The position numbers and the translations under genes are program-made. Below the pieces are notes generated by a model. The model searched no databases. It was not told where the DNA came from and saw only the letters and a list, made by a program, of their open reading frames with translations. This document shows, piece after piece, positions 1 to 7,434 of a DNA stretch of 41,628 nt (position 1 is its first letter; the number at the start of each line of letters is the position of its first letter). This DNA comes from Cohnella xylanilytica (GTDB taxonomy: Bacteria > Bacillota > Bacilli > Paenibacillales > Paenibacillaceae): positions 378 to 42,005 of the forward strand of contig NZ_JACJVR010000101.1 of the NCBI RefSeq assembly GCF_014212175.1. The letters are read 5' to 3'.

Positions 1-785
1 TCCTTTTCCCTTTCCTTTTCCTGCTCCCTCTCCCTTTCTACCTTCCCGTTTGTTCCTGCCTTCCCCGCGATCGCGATCTCTTCCCTGTCCCCATAAGAAT
101 CCGGCTCCGCCTCTCTCGCCCGAACGGGCTGGAACCGGATCTTATCGCCCGCGCGTAGCGGGAACGGCTCCTCCGATTCGGGACGGAACAGCCGAACCGG
201 CGTACGGCCGATAATCTGCCAGCCTCCCGGCGAGTCGACGGGGTACACCCCCGTCTGGACTCCCGCGATCCCGACCGAGCCCGCCGGCACCCGCTTGCGC
301 GGATTCGGGCGGCGGGGCTGGGCCAGCTCCTCCGGCATTCCCGCCAAATACGGAAAACCCGGGGCGAAGCCAATCATCGCCACGTCGTACTCCGTGCCGG
401 AGTGGAGCTCGACGAACCGCTCCTCCGTCAAGCCGCTTCGCTCCGCCGCCGACGCGAGATCCGGCCCGTCCTCTCCGCCGTAATAGACGGGGAGAACGAC
501 CGTCCTTCGGCCTTCGAACTCCCCTCCCGCAATGTCGGCAACCGTCTCCAGCAGAAAAGCCGCGGCTTCTTCCGGCGATCGTCCGTCCTCCCGGCCATCC
601 GGCTCCCGCCAATCCGCATAGACCGTCACCGAATCGTACGCGTGCACCGCGTCCGTAATCCATGGAACGCGGCGGCAGCGGGATGCCGCTTCGGCCAGAA
701 CGGAAGGAAGCCTATCCCGCGAATAACCCCGGGGGCGCAGCGCGAATCCGGCGTCCCCCAGCGGCGCGATGGTCCACTCTCCCAT
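1..785 (-). CDS. pxpB: 5-oxoprolinase subunit B (KipI/PxpB), 3' end outside window
   Basis: The minus-strand frame opens at ATG 785 behind a GGGGGAG ribosome binding site and is still open at base 1, so the C-terminus is missing. The protein has the KipI/allophanate hydrolase subunit 1 signature: an N-terminal domain starting MGEWTIAPLGD, then the family block GFAPGFPYLAGMPEEL, then VGIAGVQTGVYPVDSPGGW. PxpB works with PxpA and PxpC in ATP-dependent cleavage of 5-oxoproline to glutamate. About 261 codons are visible, already longer than the usual roughly 240 residues, and the last visible part is a low-complexity Arg/Glu/Lys run. The gene may have an extended tail or run into a fused partner (PxpC) beyond the edge. 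The family call is secure; the tail is unexplained. Confidence 0.88.
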   Translation of the reverse strand, partial: MGEWTIAPLGDAGFALRPRGYSRDRLPSVLAEAASRCRRVPWITDAVHAYDSVTVYADWREPDGREDGRSPEEAAAFLLETVADIAGGEFEGRRTVVLPVYYGGEDGPDLASAAERSGLTEERFVELHSGTEYDVAMIGFAPGFPYLAGMPEELAQPRRPNPRKRVPAGSVGIAGVQTGVYPVDSPGGWQIIGRTPVRLFRPESEEPFPLRAGDKIRFQPVRAREAEPDSYGDREEIAIAGKAGTNGKVEREREQEKEREK

Positions 786-918
786 GCTTCTCCCCCTTAT
801 CCAAGAGGCCTCCCGTTTGCCAAAACCCGCCCCCTCCGGCTACAATCTTCAAGAACGCGTCTCGCCCCGGCTTCGCCGCGCGAGCGATCTCATCAAGCCC
901 ATCGGGAGTTGTCGCTTA

Positions 919-1239
919 ATGGAGAACTATGAATTGGCATCCTTGAAAATGTCGCAGAACGAAGAGAACTGGACACTCTCGTTCGAGAGGGCCAAGCTGA
1001 TGGTCATTCACGAATACGGAACGTTATCCTGGTATATCGATATCGACGGAATTTCGGACGAAGAGCTGCTGAACCGATTCGCCCGGTCCGAGGAGATCGC
1101 CGTCGCGGTACGGACCGTCACGATCGGAGGCAAGAACCTGAACGGGGACGGCTATTTCCATCCCAACCCGGCCCACCGCGCCGCCGCCATCCGCGGCATC
1201 GGCGAGTTGGAGGGCTATGCTTCGAGCCCTTCGCGTTAG
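919..1239 (+). CDS. small hypothetical protein (106 aa)
   Basis: A plus-strand frame of 107 codons starts at ATG 919 with a GGGAG sequence about 11 bases upstream; ATG 949 is an alternative start. It diverges from pxpB across a 133-base gap. The product is acidic in its first two thirds (MENYELASLKMSQNEENW) and has no membrane segment, signal peptide or cysteine motif. I do not recognise the family. The frame is supported by sensible composition and by the convergent end with the TetR gene, 18 bases away. It could be a lineage-specific protein. Confidence 0.55.
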   Translation: MENYELASLKMSQNEENWTLSFERAKLMVIHEYGTLSWYIDIDGISDEELLNRFARSEEIAVAVRTVTIGGKNLNGDGYFHPNPAHRAAAIRGIGELEGYASSPSR

Positions 1240-1257
1240 TCTAAACAAGTAATTGCG

Positions 1258-1836
1258 TCAAGCCCGGAGCCCTTGGAAAAAAACGTCGAACTGAAGCGTC
1301 ATCCGCTCTTCGAGCGAGACTTGCTCCTGTTCCAGAACCCAGAGCATCAGCACGCCGTAGTAGCATTGAACCGCCATCCGGGCGATGCATTCCGCGGACA
1401 CGTCCTTGCGGATCTCGCCCCGCTCCTGCCCTTCCGCCAGAATCGGCGCCAGATAAGCCAGGAACTCCCGGCTTCTCTCCGACTGCGCCAAGCCCAGCCT
1501 CGGTTTGCCGTACGTGCCTTGAAGCACGGCCCGGGTCACCGACGGCGTCATCGGGAAGTTCCGAGCGTAGGCGAGCAGGCTGTCGCGGAGCCCGCCGACG
1601 ATCGATCCCGCCGCTTCCCGCTTGCTCTCGATCACGTTCATCAGAATAAAGCCCTGCAGCTCGAGAATCATGTCCTCTTTGGACGCGAAATAGTTAAAAA
1701 AAGTGCCCTTGGCCACCTTGGCCCTGTTCGCGATCTGCTGCACCGTCGTCGACTCGTAGCCCTGCTCCTCGAACAGCTCGATGGCCGACTCGATAATGCG
1801 GTGACGGGTGTATTTTTTCTTATCTTCCCGGTTCAT
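1258..1836 (-). CDS. TetR/AcrR family transcriptional regulator
   Basis: The product has 192 residues and starts at ATG 1836. The N-terminal 50 residues form a classic TetR helix-turn-helix, with the blocks RIIESAIELFEEQGYEST and VAKGTFFNYFASKEDM. The C-terminal ligand-binding half is helical and not assignable to a known effector. The start overlaps the stop of the upstream gene (1833-2456) by 4 bases as ATGA, so the two are translationally coupled and probably one operon. TetR proteins usually repress nearby genes; no transporter or enzyme target is adjacent apart from the unknown coupled gene. Confidence 0.88.
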   Translation of the reverse strand: MNREDKKKYTRHRIIESAIELFEEQGYESTTVQQIANRAKVAKGTFFNYFASKEDMILELQGFILMNVIESKREAAGSIVGGLRDSLLAYARNFPMTPSVTRAVLQGTYGKPRLGLAQSERSREFLAYLAPILAEGQERGEIRKDVSAECIARMAVQCYYGVLMLWVLEQEQVSLEERMTLQFDVFFQGLRA

Positions 1837-2456
1837 GCCTCGTCCCCCTCCCGGCCCTCCTGCCGAAGCAGGCCTTCCAGGTAGCGGACGATGCTCCTCA
1901 GCTCCAACAGCTGCAGTTGCTCCAAGACTTCCTTCGCCTCTTCCCCTCCGACGCGGGACTGCCGAATGGCGACCGCCTCCAGGAACAAATACGGGTTCCA
2001 TTCCCCTTGCTCCGCCATGGCGTTCAAGGCGCTCCCCGCCTCCGCGTCTACTTCCGTCCAATCCTTCCCTTCGAGCAGGCGGGACGCCCGCGCCTGCAAG
2101 CCGTAGTAAGCGGGATGATGGCCGGCGTTCCGCAGCCAATATCTCGAATTGGCGTAATCGCCTTCCCGCCGGTGAACGATGCCGTGCAGCAGATCGAAGG
2201 TCGGAATATATTCGAAAAGTTGGACAATTCGGTGCGCGCTTTCGAGGCTGTCGTTCCATAGATGAAGCGCCGTCGCCATCGCTTGAACGGCTTGGGAAGC
2301 TTCCTTGTCCCGCGGGTCGTCTCCGGGAACGCGGGCGGCAAGCTCCGCGATCTCCTCGTCCAGACCGGGCTGCCAGACGTGACGCGGCGCGAGCGGGGGC
2401 GGATAAGGCCGGCTCTCCAACGCCGAGATTAGACGTTCGATCGAATTGGGGTTCAT
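1833..2456 (-). CDS. hypothetical protein coupled to TetR regulator
   Basis: The frame encodes 207 residues from ATG 2456, behind a GGAGCG sequence. The protein is soluble and rich in Leu, Ala and Glu. The helical spacing in the stretches around HLWNDSLESAHRIVQL and YWLRNAGHHPAYYGLQ is suggestive of TPR-like helices, but no repeat is clear enough to assign. Its stop overlaps the TetR start by 4 bases, so it probably shares a transcript with the regulator. I do not recognise a named family and assign no function. Confidence 0.7.
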   Translation of the reverse strand: MNPNSIERLISALESRPYPPPLAPRHVWQPGLDEEIAELAARVPGDDPRDKEASQAVQAMATALHLWNDSLESAHRIVQLFEYIPTFDLLHGIVHRREGDYANSRYWLRNAGHHPAYYGLQARASRLLEGKDWTEVDAEAGSALNAMAEQGEWNPYLFLEAVAIRQSRVGGEEAKEVLEQLQLLELRSIVRYLEGLLRQEGREGDEA

Positions 2457-2562
2457 GCTTCGACGCTCCTCTCCGGTAAAGCGTTAAACGAGCAATACGT
2501 TTATCTATCACCTTATCCCATCGCGCGGGATTTGTCGAGATGCGCGGCGGTTTGTAAAAAAA

Positions 2563-2587
2563 GGAGGCTCTCCGCGGGGAGAACCTC
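2563..2587 (-). terminator. intrinsic terminator of aldolase-like gene
   Basis: On the minus strand GAGGTTCTCC and GGAGAGCCTC pair across a CCGC loop, with one G-U pair, followed by CTTTTTTT. It lies 15 bases past the stop at 2603. Confidence 0.85.
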
Positions 2588-2602
2588 TCTTGGTCGTCGG
2601 CT

Positions 2603-3571
2603 TCAGGACTTCGGGAACGTCTCCGGCGTCGTCAGCTTGTCGTAGAAATTCAAATATTCGTCGCGTTCGGGAGACGCGCGCCATGCCATGGCCGAGCGGG
2701 GATGCTCGTCCAGCACGCCCGTGAGCATGTACGGGATCAGGTACCCCCACTCCTCGCGCTGGCGAAGATCGACCATGTGGCGCTCGATCACGCCCAGCAG
2801 CGGGCGAAGGTTGTAGTCGGATTTGGCCAGCTTCGCGAGCAGCAGCTCCGTGTGGCAGTTGCCCGCCGCGCGTCCCATTCCGTAGACGGAAGCGTCCAGC
2901 AGCTCGACGCCCATCTCGGCCGCCGTCAGCGTGTTCGCGAGAGCGAGCTGCATGTTGTTGTGCGTGTGCACGCCCAGCCGCTTGTGCTTCAAGCCGCGGC
3001 GGAATTTCTCCACCAGATAGCGGATGTCGTCCGGATCCAGGCTGCCGTAGGAATCGACGATGTACACGACGTCGATCGGGCTCTCGCTGATCATCGACAG
3101 AGCCTCGGTCAGCTCGTTGTCCATGACGTTCGACAGAGCCATGATGTTGATCGTCGTCTCGTAGCCGCGCTCGTGGAACAGCGTGGCGAGCTCGATCGCC
3201 TTCGCCGTGTCTCTGGCGTAGCAAGCGACGCGGATCAGGTCGAGCAGAGAATCGCTGCGCGGCAGGATGTCGTTCTCGTCGACGCGGCCCACGTCCACGA
3301 GCGCCGACAGCTTCGTTTTTTTCTTTTCCGGAATGACCTTGCGCAGGAAGTCGTCGTCGAGGAAGCGCCAAGGGCCCGCGCCTTCCGATCCTTTAAGCAG
3401 CTTGGGGGAATTTTTGTAGCCGACCTCCATGTATTCGACGCCCGCTTCGTTGAGCGATTCGTACAAATCCCGGACGAACTCGACGCTGAAATCCCAATTG
3501 TTGACAAGCCCGCCGTCGCGAATGGTGCAGTCGACGATTTTGCAATGGCTCGTTTTGCTGTGAACCGTCAT
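2603..3571 (-). CDS. DRE-TIM metallolyase-like aldolase (HMGL-like domain)
   Basis: The product has 322 residues and starts at ATG 3571 behind AAGGAG. It has the HMGL/DRE-TIM barrel signature: CTIRDGG near residue 15 (metal-binding Asp and catalytic Arg), the metal-binding histidines in GVHTHNN near residue 200, and a C-terminal glycine-rich segment, YGMGRAAGN. The closest architecture is the aldolase domain of 4-hydroxy-2-oxovalerate aldolase. No dehydrogenase partner or aromatic-degradation gene is nearby. The gene stands alone with its own terminator. The fold is secure; the substrate is unknown. It is not the isopropylmalate synthase, which lies at 36044-37600. Confidence 0.8.
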   Translation of the reverse strand: MTVHSKTSHCKIVDCTIRDGGLVNNWDFSVEFVRDLYESLNEAGVEYMEVGYKNSPKLLKGSEGAGPWRFLDDDFLRKVIPEKKKTKLSALVDVGRVDENDILPRSDSLLDLIRVACYARDTAKAIELATLFHERGYETTINIMALSNVMDNELTEALSMISESPIDVVYIVDSYGSLDPDDIRYLVEKFRRGLKHKRLGVHTHNNMQLALANTLTAAEMGVELLDASVYGMGRAAGNCHTELLLAKLAKSDYNLRPLLGVIERHMVDLRQREEWGYLIPYMLTGVLDEHPRSAMAWRASPERDEYLNFYDKLTTPETFPKS

Positions 3572-3708
3572 GATTCGATTACTCCTTTGCTCGATCTGTT
3601 GCGAACCTGTATGAACATGGTACTTAGTTTATAACGAAAACCATCGGTTTAACAAGGGACTCTCCCAACTTGCCCCAGTCCCTTCGCCCTCTCTCCTGCC
3701 TTAGACCG

Positions 3709-4138
3709 CTATCCCCTTGGCTCAGGTTCGGGGCCGATACTCTTTTTCTACCGTCGCCTCAATCCGTTCCCCCATCCCGCTATCCCCTTCGCTCAGACGC
3801 TCCACCGCCTCACCGTTCTCCCGCTTCCCCAGACAACTATCCCATCCGCTCAGGTCCGGCCCCTGTTGCGCATCTCTCTTCCCGTCTCCTCGTCCCGCTA
3901 TCCTTATAGCACGAGCCCCGCCAAGCTCTCCTCGCCCGCCGCCTCATCCCCGTATCCCGCTCGCTCAGGCGCCGGCCCTCCCCTCGATTTCTTCTCCTTC
4001 ATCCCTCTATCCCCAGCATTCAGGGCTTTCAGTTAGCGGCCGTATGAGATCCCCCTTGACCTTGCACCTTATCCCTTCTAATCAGGAGCTTGCCTCCCGC
4101 ACTCTCCTTATCTCATGCCCTTATCCCTTTCGGTCAGG
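3709..4138 (+). repeat. array of eight TATCCC-N-CTCAG motifs with unrelated spacers
   Basis: An 18-base motif with consensus CTATCCCCTTCGCTCAGG starts at 3709, 3780, 3837, 3898 (degenerate), 3952, 4007, 4069 and 4121. The step is 52-71 bases. The intervening stretches of about 40 bases are pyrimidine-rich and do not match each other. All copies have the same orientation and point toward the IS1595-like gene at 4339. No credible gene was found between 3640 and 4260. The spacing resembles a CRISPR array, but the conserved unit is too short and too variable. Confidence 0.8.
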
Positions 4139-4268
4139 ATTTTTCTTCTTCCCGATAGTCACCGCATGCTCTACCTCGCGCCCTCAATCTTCTCCATGCA
4201 ACTTCAGCGCCGTAATGCTCATTGGTCCTCTTTCACCTCATTTTTTCCTCCATAATTCCATTTTAGTA

Positions 4269-4297
4269 TTGATATGCGAACAAACGTTTGGTATAAT
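4269..4297 (+). promoter_or_regulatory. sigma-A promoter with LexA (SOS) box in spacer
   Basis: TTGATA (4269-4274) and TATAAT (4292-4297) are 17 bases apart. Within the spacer, CGAACAAACGTTTG (4277-4290) fits the Bacillus LexA/DinR operator CGAACRNRYGTTYG at all 14 positions. The expected transcript start is near 4304, about 35 bases before the ATG at 4339. LexA bound here would block polymerase directly, so the gene should be induced by DNA damage. Confidence 0.85.
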
Positions 4298-4338
4298 GAA
4301 AACAGAAAAACCCGATGCGACAGGGAGGGAAGCAACGC

Positions 4339-5268
4339 ATGATTCCGGAAAATGCCGCCTACGAGGAGTTCTGCGAACGATTCGGCACCGATGAAGTTTG
4401 TTCCGAGGCGCTGTATCAAGCTCGATGGCCGAACGGCTTCCGTTGCCCCGCTTGCTCCCACTCCCGTTGCTACCTTATTTCGACGCGTAGATTGCCTCTG
4501 TACGAATGCGTATCCTGCAAACGCCAAACCTCCGTCACCGCCGGAACCGTTATGGAAGGAAGTTCGACACCCCTGCCCCTCTGGTTCCGAGCCTTTTATT
4601 TATTGTCCCGCCCGTCCGGCATAAGTTCGTCGCGCCTGTCCGAGCTGCTCGGAGTCACGTACAAGACGGCATGGCTCATCTCTCACAAAATCCGCCACGC
4701 CCTTCAACAAGCGGACCAGGAAGAGGCGCTGACGGGCGCCGTTCGGGTGGAGACGTTCAACTACGGTTCGTTTCTGTACCTGGATGCTCAACAGCCGCTT
4801 GTGATCGGCGCAGCTCTCAACGAGGAAGAACAACCTATCCTTGTCAAAATCAAACAACCAGACCCGGCTCATGTTCATAGCCGCAGAAGACAGATTGAGA
4901 AGGCTGGGATCGACGCATTCGTATCCGATCATACCGACGGGCGAAATGTTCGTACGCCGGCTCGTTTCGATAAATCGCTGCCTTCCTTGACCGGCTTCAA
5001 ACGAGGGGCCTGCGCTTGGCTGAATTTTACTTTTAACGGCATCGGAGCCAAGCATCTGCAGGCTTACTTGGATGAGTTCTGCTTCAGAATCAACGCTATG
5101 CTGCGAGATATCCCCGTTTTGAATCGGCTTATTCGCTTGTGCGCCGCGACAAACACCCTGATATACAAGGTACTGATTCGAGAGAAGCCCGTCCTTCCCG
5201 TTCCCTGGCGAATCTGGGGCAGCCGCGCCAAGTGGAAGGGAAAACACCTCAGCGCCTGGACAGCCTAA
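4339..5268 (+). CDS. degenerate IS1595-type transposase-like protein, copy 1
   Basis: The product has 309 residues. ATG 4339 is chosen over ATG 4315 because AGGGAGGG lies 9 bases before it. Residues 36-60 form a transposase zinc ribbon (CPAC and CVSC). Residues 95-120 form a helix-turn-helix-like segment, with LGVTYKTAWLISHKIR. The rest aligns with the IS1595 DDE domain, including the C-terminal block KHLQAYLDEFCFRIN. The catalytic positions look lost: the usual VEVDE reads VRVET, the second Asp region has IEKAGIDAF, and the glutamate before the Trp near residue 227 is absent. The reading frame is intact, which suggests selection for a non-catalytic, DNA-binding role. It is paralogous to 33209-34126, not a recent copy. 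It sits alone in a repeat island under a LexA-boxed promoter. Confidence 0.8.
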   Translation: MIPENAAYEEFCERFGTDEVCSEALYQARWPNGFRCPACSHSRCYLISTRRLPLYECVSCKRQTSVTAGTVMEGSSTPLPLWFRAFYLLSRPSGISSSRLSELLGVTYKTAWLISHKIRHALQQADQEEALTGAVRVETFNYGSFLYLDAQQPLVIGAALNEEEQPILVKIKQPDPAHVHSRRRQIEKAGIDAFVSDHTDGRNVRTPARFDKSLPSLTGFKRGACAWLNFTFNGIGAKHLQAYLDEFCFRINAMLRDIPVLNRLIRLCAATNTLIYKVLIREKPVLPVPWRIWGSRAKWKGKHLSAWTA

Positions 5269-5562
5269 CGGTTCGCTGTTCTCCTTCGTTTATAACTGTC
5301 CGTCCCAAAAGTTATTGTTTTTTGCATGCTTCTATGCTCTTTTCTATTTCGACCGCGACTTGCTGTGCTCTTTGTTTTCCACTCCTGTCTGTCCCTCAAA
5401 GAGGAACAAGGTTGTTGGCACATTTTCCCCTTCATTTTCGCTCGTGGCAGGATCGGTTTCCCGCCCTTGTCTGCCTCCGTATGGCTGCCTATTCTCGTCG
5501 GATTCGACGATATTGGCTGCCGCTTAGGTTGCTACAAGGATCCGCTTTGACGGGTCTTCAGC

Positions 5563-5640
5563 ACTGATGGGGCTTCTGCACTGATGGGGCTTCTCCCCTG
5601 ATGGGCCTTCTCTCCTGATGGGTCTTCTGCGTTGAGGATC
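5563..5640. repeat. 17-18 bp tandem repeat (CTGATGGG-CTTCT)
   Basis: The unit CTGATGGGGCTTCTGCA starts at 5563, 5581, 5598 and 5615, with decayed versions at about 5548 and 5630. It is in the gene-free stretch 5269-5967 downstream of the first IS1595-like gene. I see no gene in that stretch. Confidence 0.75.
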
Positions 5641-5716
5641 TTCTGCACGGTTTTACTGCAGTGACGGTTCTATTGCGATGTCGGGTCTTCTGTGATGGGA
5701 CTAAGCGGCCCCCGTG

Positions 5717-5896
5717 ACTTCCTGAGCGGAGGGGATTATGGTATGTCGGGGTGCGATGCGGAACGTGGGCTAAGCGGGATGAGAGGGATCTCCGAAACTT
5801 CCTGAGCGGAGGGGATAATGGTATGTCGAGGTGCGATGCGGAACATGGGCTAAGCGGGATGAGAGGGATCTCCGAAACTTCCTGAGCGGAGGGGAT
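5717..5896 (-). repeat. 80 bp direct repeat carrying inverted TATCCCC-CTCAG motif
   Basis: The block ACTTCCTGAGCGGAGGGGAT occurs at 5717, 5797 and 5877, exactly 80 bases apart. The two complete units differ at only a few bases. Each copy is the reverse complement of the motif found upstream of the gene at 4339, so the motifs face inward from both sides. A weaker half-copy (CTAAGCGG) recurs within each unit at 5770 and 5850. Confidence 0.85.
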
Positions 5897-5924
5897 AGGG
5901 GTATGAGCGGGAAAAAAAACAAAA

Positions 5925-5947
5925 GACCTCGCCGGCCTGGCGAAGTC
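5925..5947 (-). terminator. intrinsic terminator of FMN reductase gene
   Basis: On the minus strand GACTTCGCC pairs with GGCGAGGTC around AGGCC (one G-U pair), followed by TTTTGTTTTTTTT. It lies 21 bases past the stop. Confidence 0.85.
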
Positions 5948-5967
5948 CCTGTCGTGACCCGAATCGA

Positions 5968-6519
5968 TTAAGCTTTGGCTTTGTTTGTCTGCCAGGCGAC
6001 TTCCTGGAGAAGAAGACGCACGGATTCGTCGAGACGACCGGCGATGTCTTCGGAGATGTCGGCCGTGCCGTCTTCGTTCCACTTCACCTGCGAATCGAGG
6101 ACGAACACTCCCGCCAAGATGTTGCGGGGGCCCATCGTGGACAGGACCGGCTTCATGGCGAAGTCGATCGACAGTAGATGGGCGATCGTACCTCCGATGG
6201 CGATCGGAAGCACGATTTTGTTCTCGAGCCCCTTCTGCGGGAGCAGGTCGATGTACGCCTTCAGCACGCCGGGGAAGGAGGCCTTGTAGACCGGCGTCGC
6301 GACGATGACGGCATCCGCTTCTTCCACGACGCGGTTGGCCGACTTGATGGCTTCGCTGTCGAAGCGCGCGTAGAGAAGATCTTCGGCCGGAAGATCGCGA
6401 ACCGAGATGACGGAAGTCTCGACGCCGGATGCCGAGGCGATGGAGAGTACCCGGTCCAGAACACCGTGAAGACGGGACCTTTCGGACGGACTGCCGAGAA
6501 GAATGACGATTTTGGCCAT
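5968..6519 (-). CDS. ssuE: NADPH-dependent FMN reductase (SsuE family)
   Basis: The product has 183 residues. ATG 6519 is preferred over GTG 6528 because AAGGA lies 10-12 bases upstream. It is a flavodoxin-fold reductase: the phosphate-binding loop is GSPSERSRL near residue 10, and the family block TPVYKASFPGVLKAYIDLL follows near residue 75. Such enzymes supply reduced FMN to a partner monooxygenase such as SsuD in sulfonate desulfonation. No ssuABCD genes are adjacent, so the partner is unknown and the symbol reflects the family rather than a shown pathway. It is monocistronic. Confidence 0.8.
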   Translation of the reverse strand: MAKIVILLGSPSERSRLHGVLDRVLSIASASGVETSVISVRDLPAEDLLYARFDSEAIKSANRVVEEADAVIVATPVYKASFPGVLKAYIDLLPQKGLENKIVLPIAIGGTIAHLLSIDFAMKPVLSTMGPRNILAGVFVLDSQVKWNEDGTADISEDIAGRLDESVRLLLQEVAWQTNKAKA

Positions 6520-6659
6520 GGGAATCACGTTCCTTTTCTATCGGTCAAGTTATATCCTACACAATAACTCGGAATTATTCCCCATTATACGTTTCCTATC
6601 TCAGCCAGTCAAGGCTGGCATCGCGGCTGTGTATCGCGGCTGGGAGCGAAAGATCGTGT

Positions 6660-7259
6660 TTACGTATTTTGCGGCCGATTGTTCGCTTCGATGTCGTCGA
6701 TCTCTTTCTCGTGCCGCGCTATCGTGTTGCCGTGTCCGAATACGAGGAGTCCTTCGCCGTTGGACAGCCGAAGCTCCAGCTCCTGAGTCTGCGGGATAAA
6801 GCGGAAACCGAAGGCGAAGGCGGGCGGCTCGATGCCGGCGCCGGCGTTCGCTTGCAAGCCTCCGAACACGAATTCCGTACCGTCCCTTAGCTTCTCCGTG
6901 TGGACGACGGACACTTGGTCGAGGGTGAACGGAATGTCTCGGCCCTTGATCGTCAACGTTCCCTTCCCTTCGGCAAGCGTGAAGTCTCCCTTCCGGTTCA
7001 GCGAGAAGTCGAGGCGCACGTCCGCCTTCGTCCGCTCCGACTCGATATAGATGGAGCTCGTTCTCGGCAAGGGGTCGACCTTCGTCCCTTCCGGCGGCGG
7101 TTCGAACCGTTCCGCCTTTACGTCAAGGGAATACTGTGCCGCCTCGCGAGCGACTGTGCCGGAGCCCGCCGATTCGTCCGAATGGCCGGCGCAGGCCGCC
7201 AGGAGCAGGGTTATCGCCGCGACGACGATCCCGTATCCCCATTTTCGCCTATTCTTCAT
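6660..7259 (-). CDS. predicted lipoprotein of unknown function
   Basis: The product has 199 residues from ATG 7259, behind GAAGGGAAGAGG. The N-terminus is a lipoprotein signal: MKNRRKW, a hydrophobic stretch, then LLLAAC with the lipidated cysteine near residue 21. The mature part is charged and rich in beta-forming stretches, with no enzyme motif I recognise. It should be anchored to the outer face of the membrane. It is downstream of, and in the same direction as, the MFS gene, with a 175-base gap in which I see nothing. Confidence 0.72.
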   Translation of the reverse strand: MKNRRKWGYGIVVAAITLLLAACAGHSDESAGSGTVAREAAQYSLDVKAERFEPPPEGTKVDPLPRTSSIYIESERTKADVRLDFSLNRKGDFTLAEGKGTLTIKGRDIPFTLDQVSVVHTEKLRDGTEFVFGGLQANAGAGIEPPAFAFGFRFIPQTQELELRLSNGEGLLVFGHGNTIARHEKEIDDIEANNRPQNT

Positions 7260-7434
7260 TCGCCTCTTCCCTTCTGGTTGCCTGCTGCCGATTCCATTGT
7301 GACCGGGTGCTGAAGTTGCCGACGCCCTCGTCCTTGCGACGGTCCGAAGCGAGAACCGAAGCGATCTCTCCCGTCGTCGCGGAGGCGACGCCGCAACTGC
7401 CGCCATGGATTATACCCGGAGCTGCGAGCGGCGC

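Noticed and set aside
3709..4138. Possible CRISPR array
   Set aside because: The conserved unit is only about 18 bases, imperfect and not partly palindromic; step length varies from 52 to 71 bases; no cas gene is present.
4339..5268. Active IS1595 insertion sequence
   Set aside because: Catalytic positions look lost, no clear terminal inverted repeats with target duplication were found by eye, and the two copies in the window have diverged strongly.
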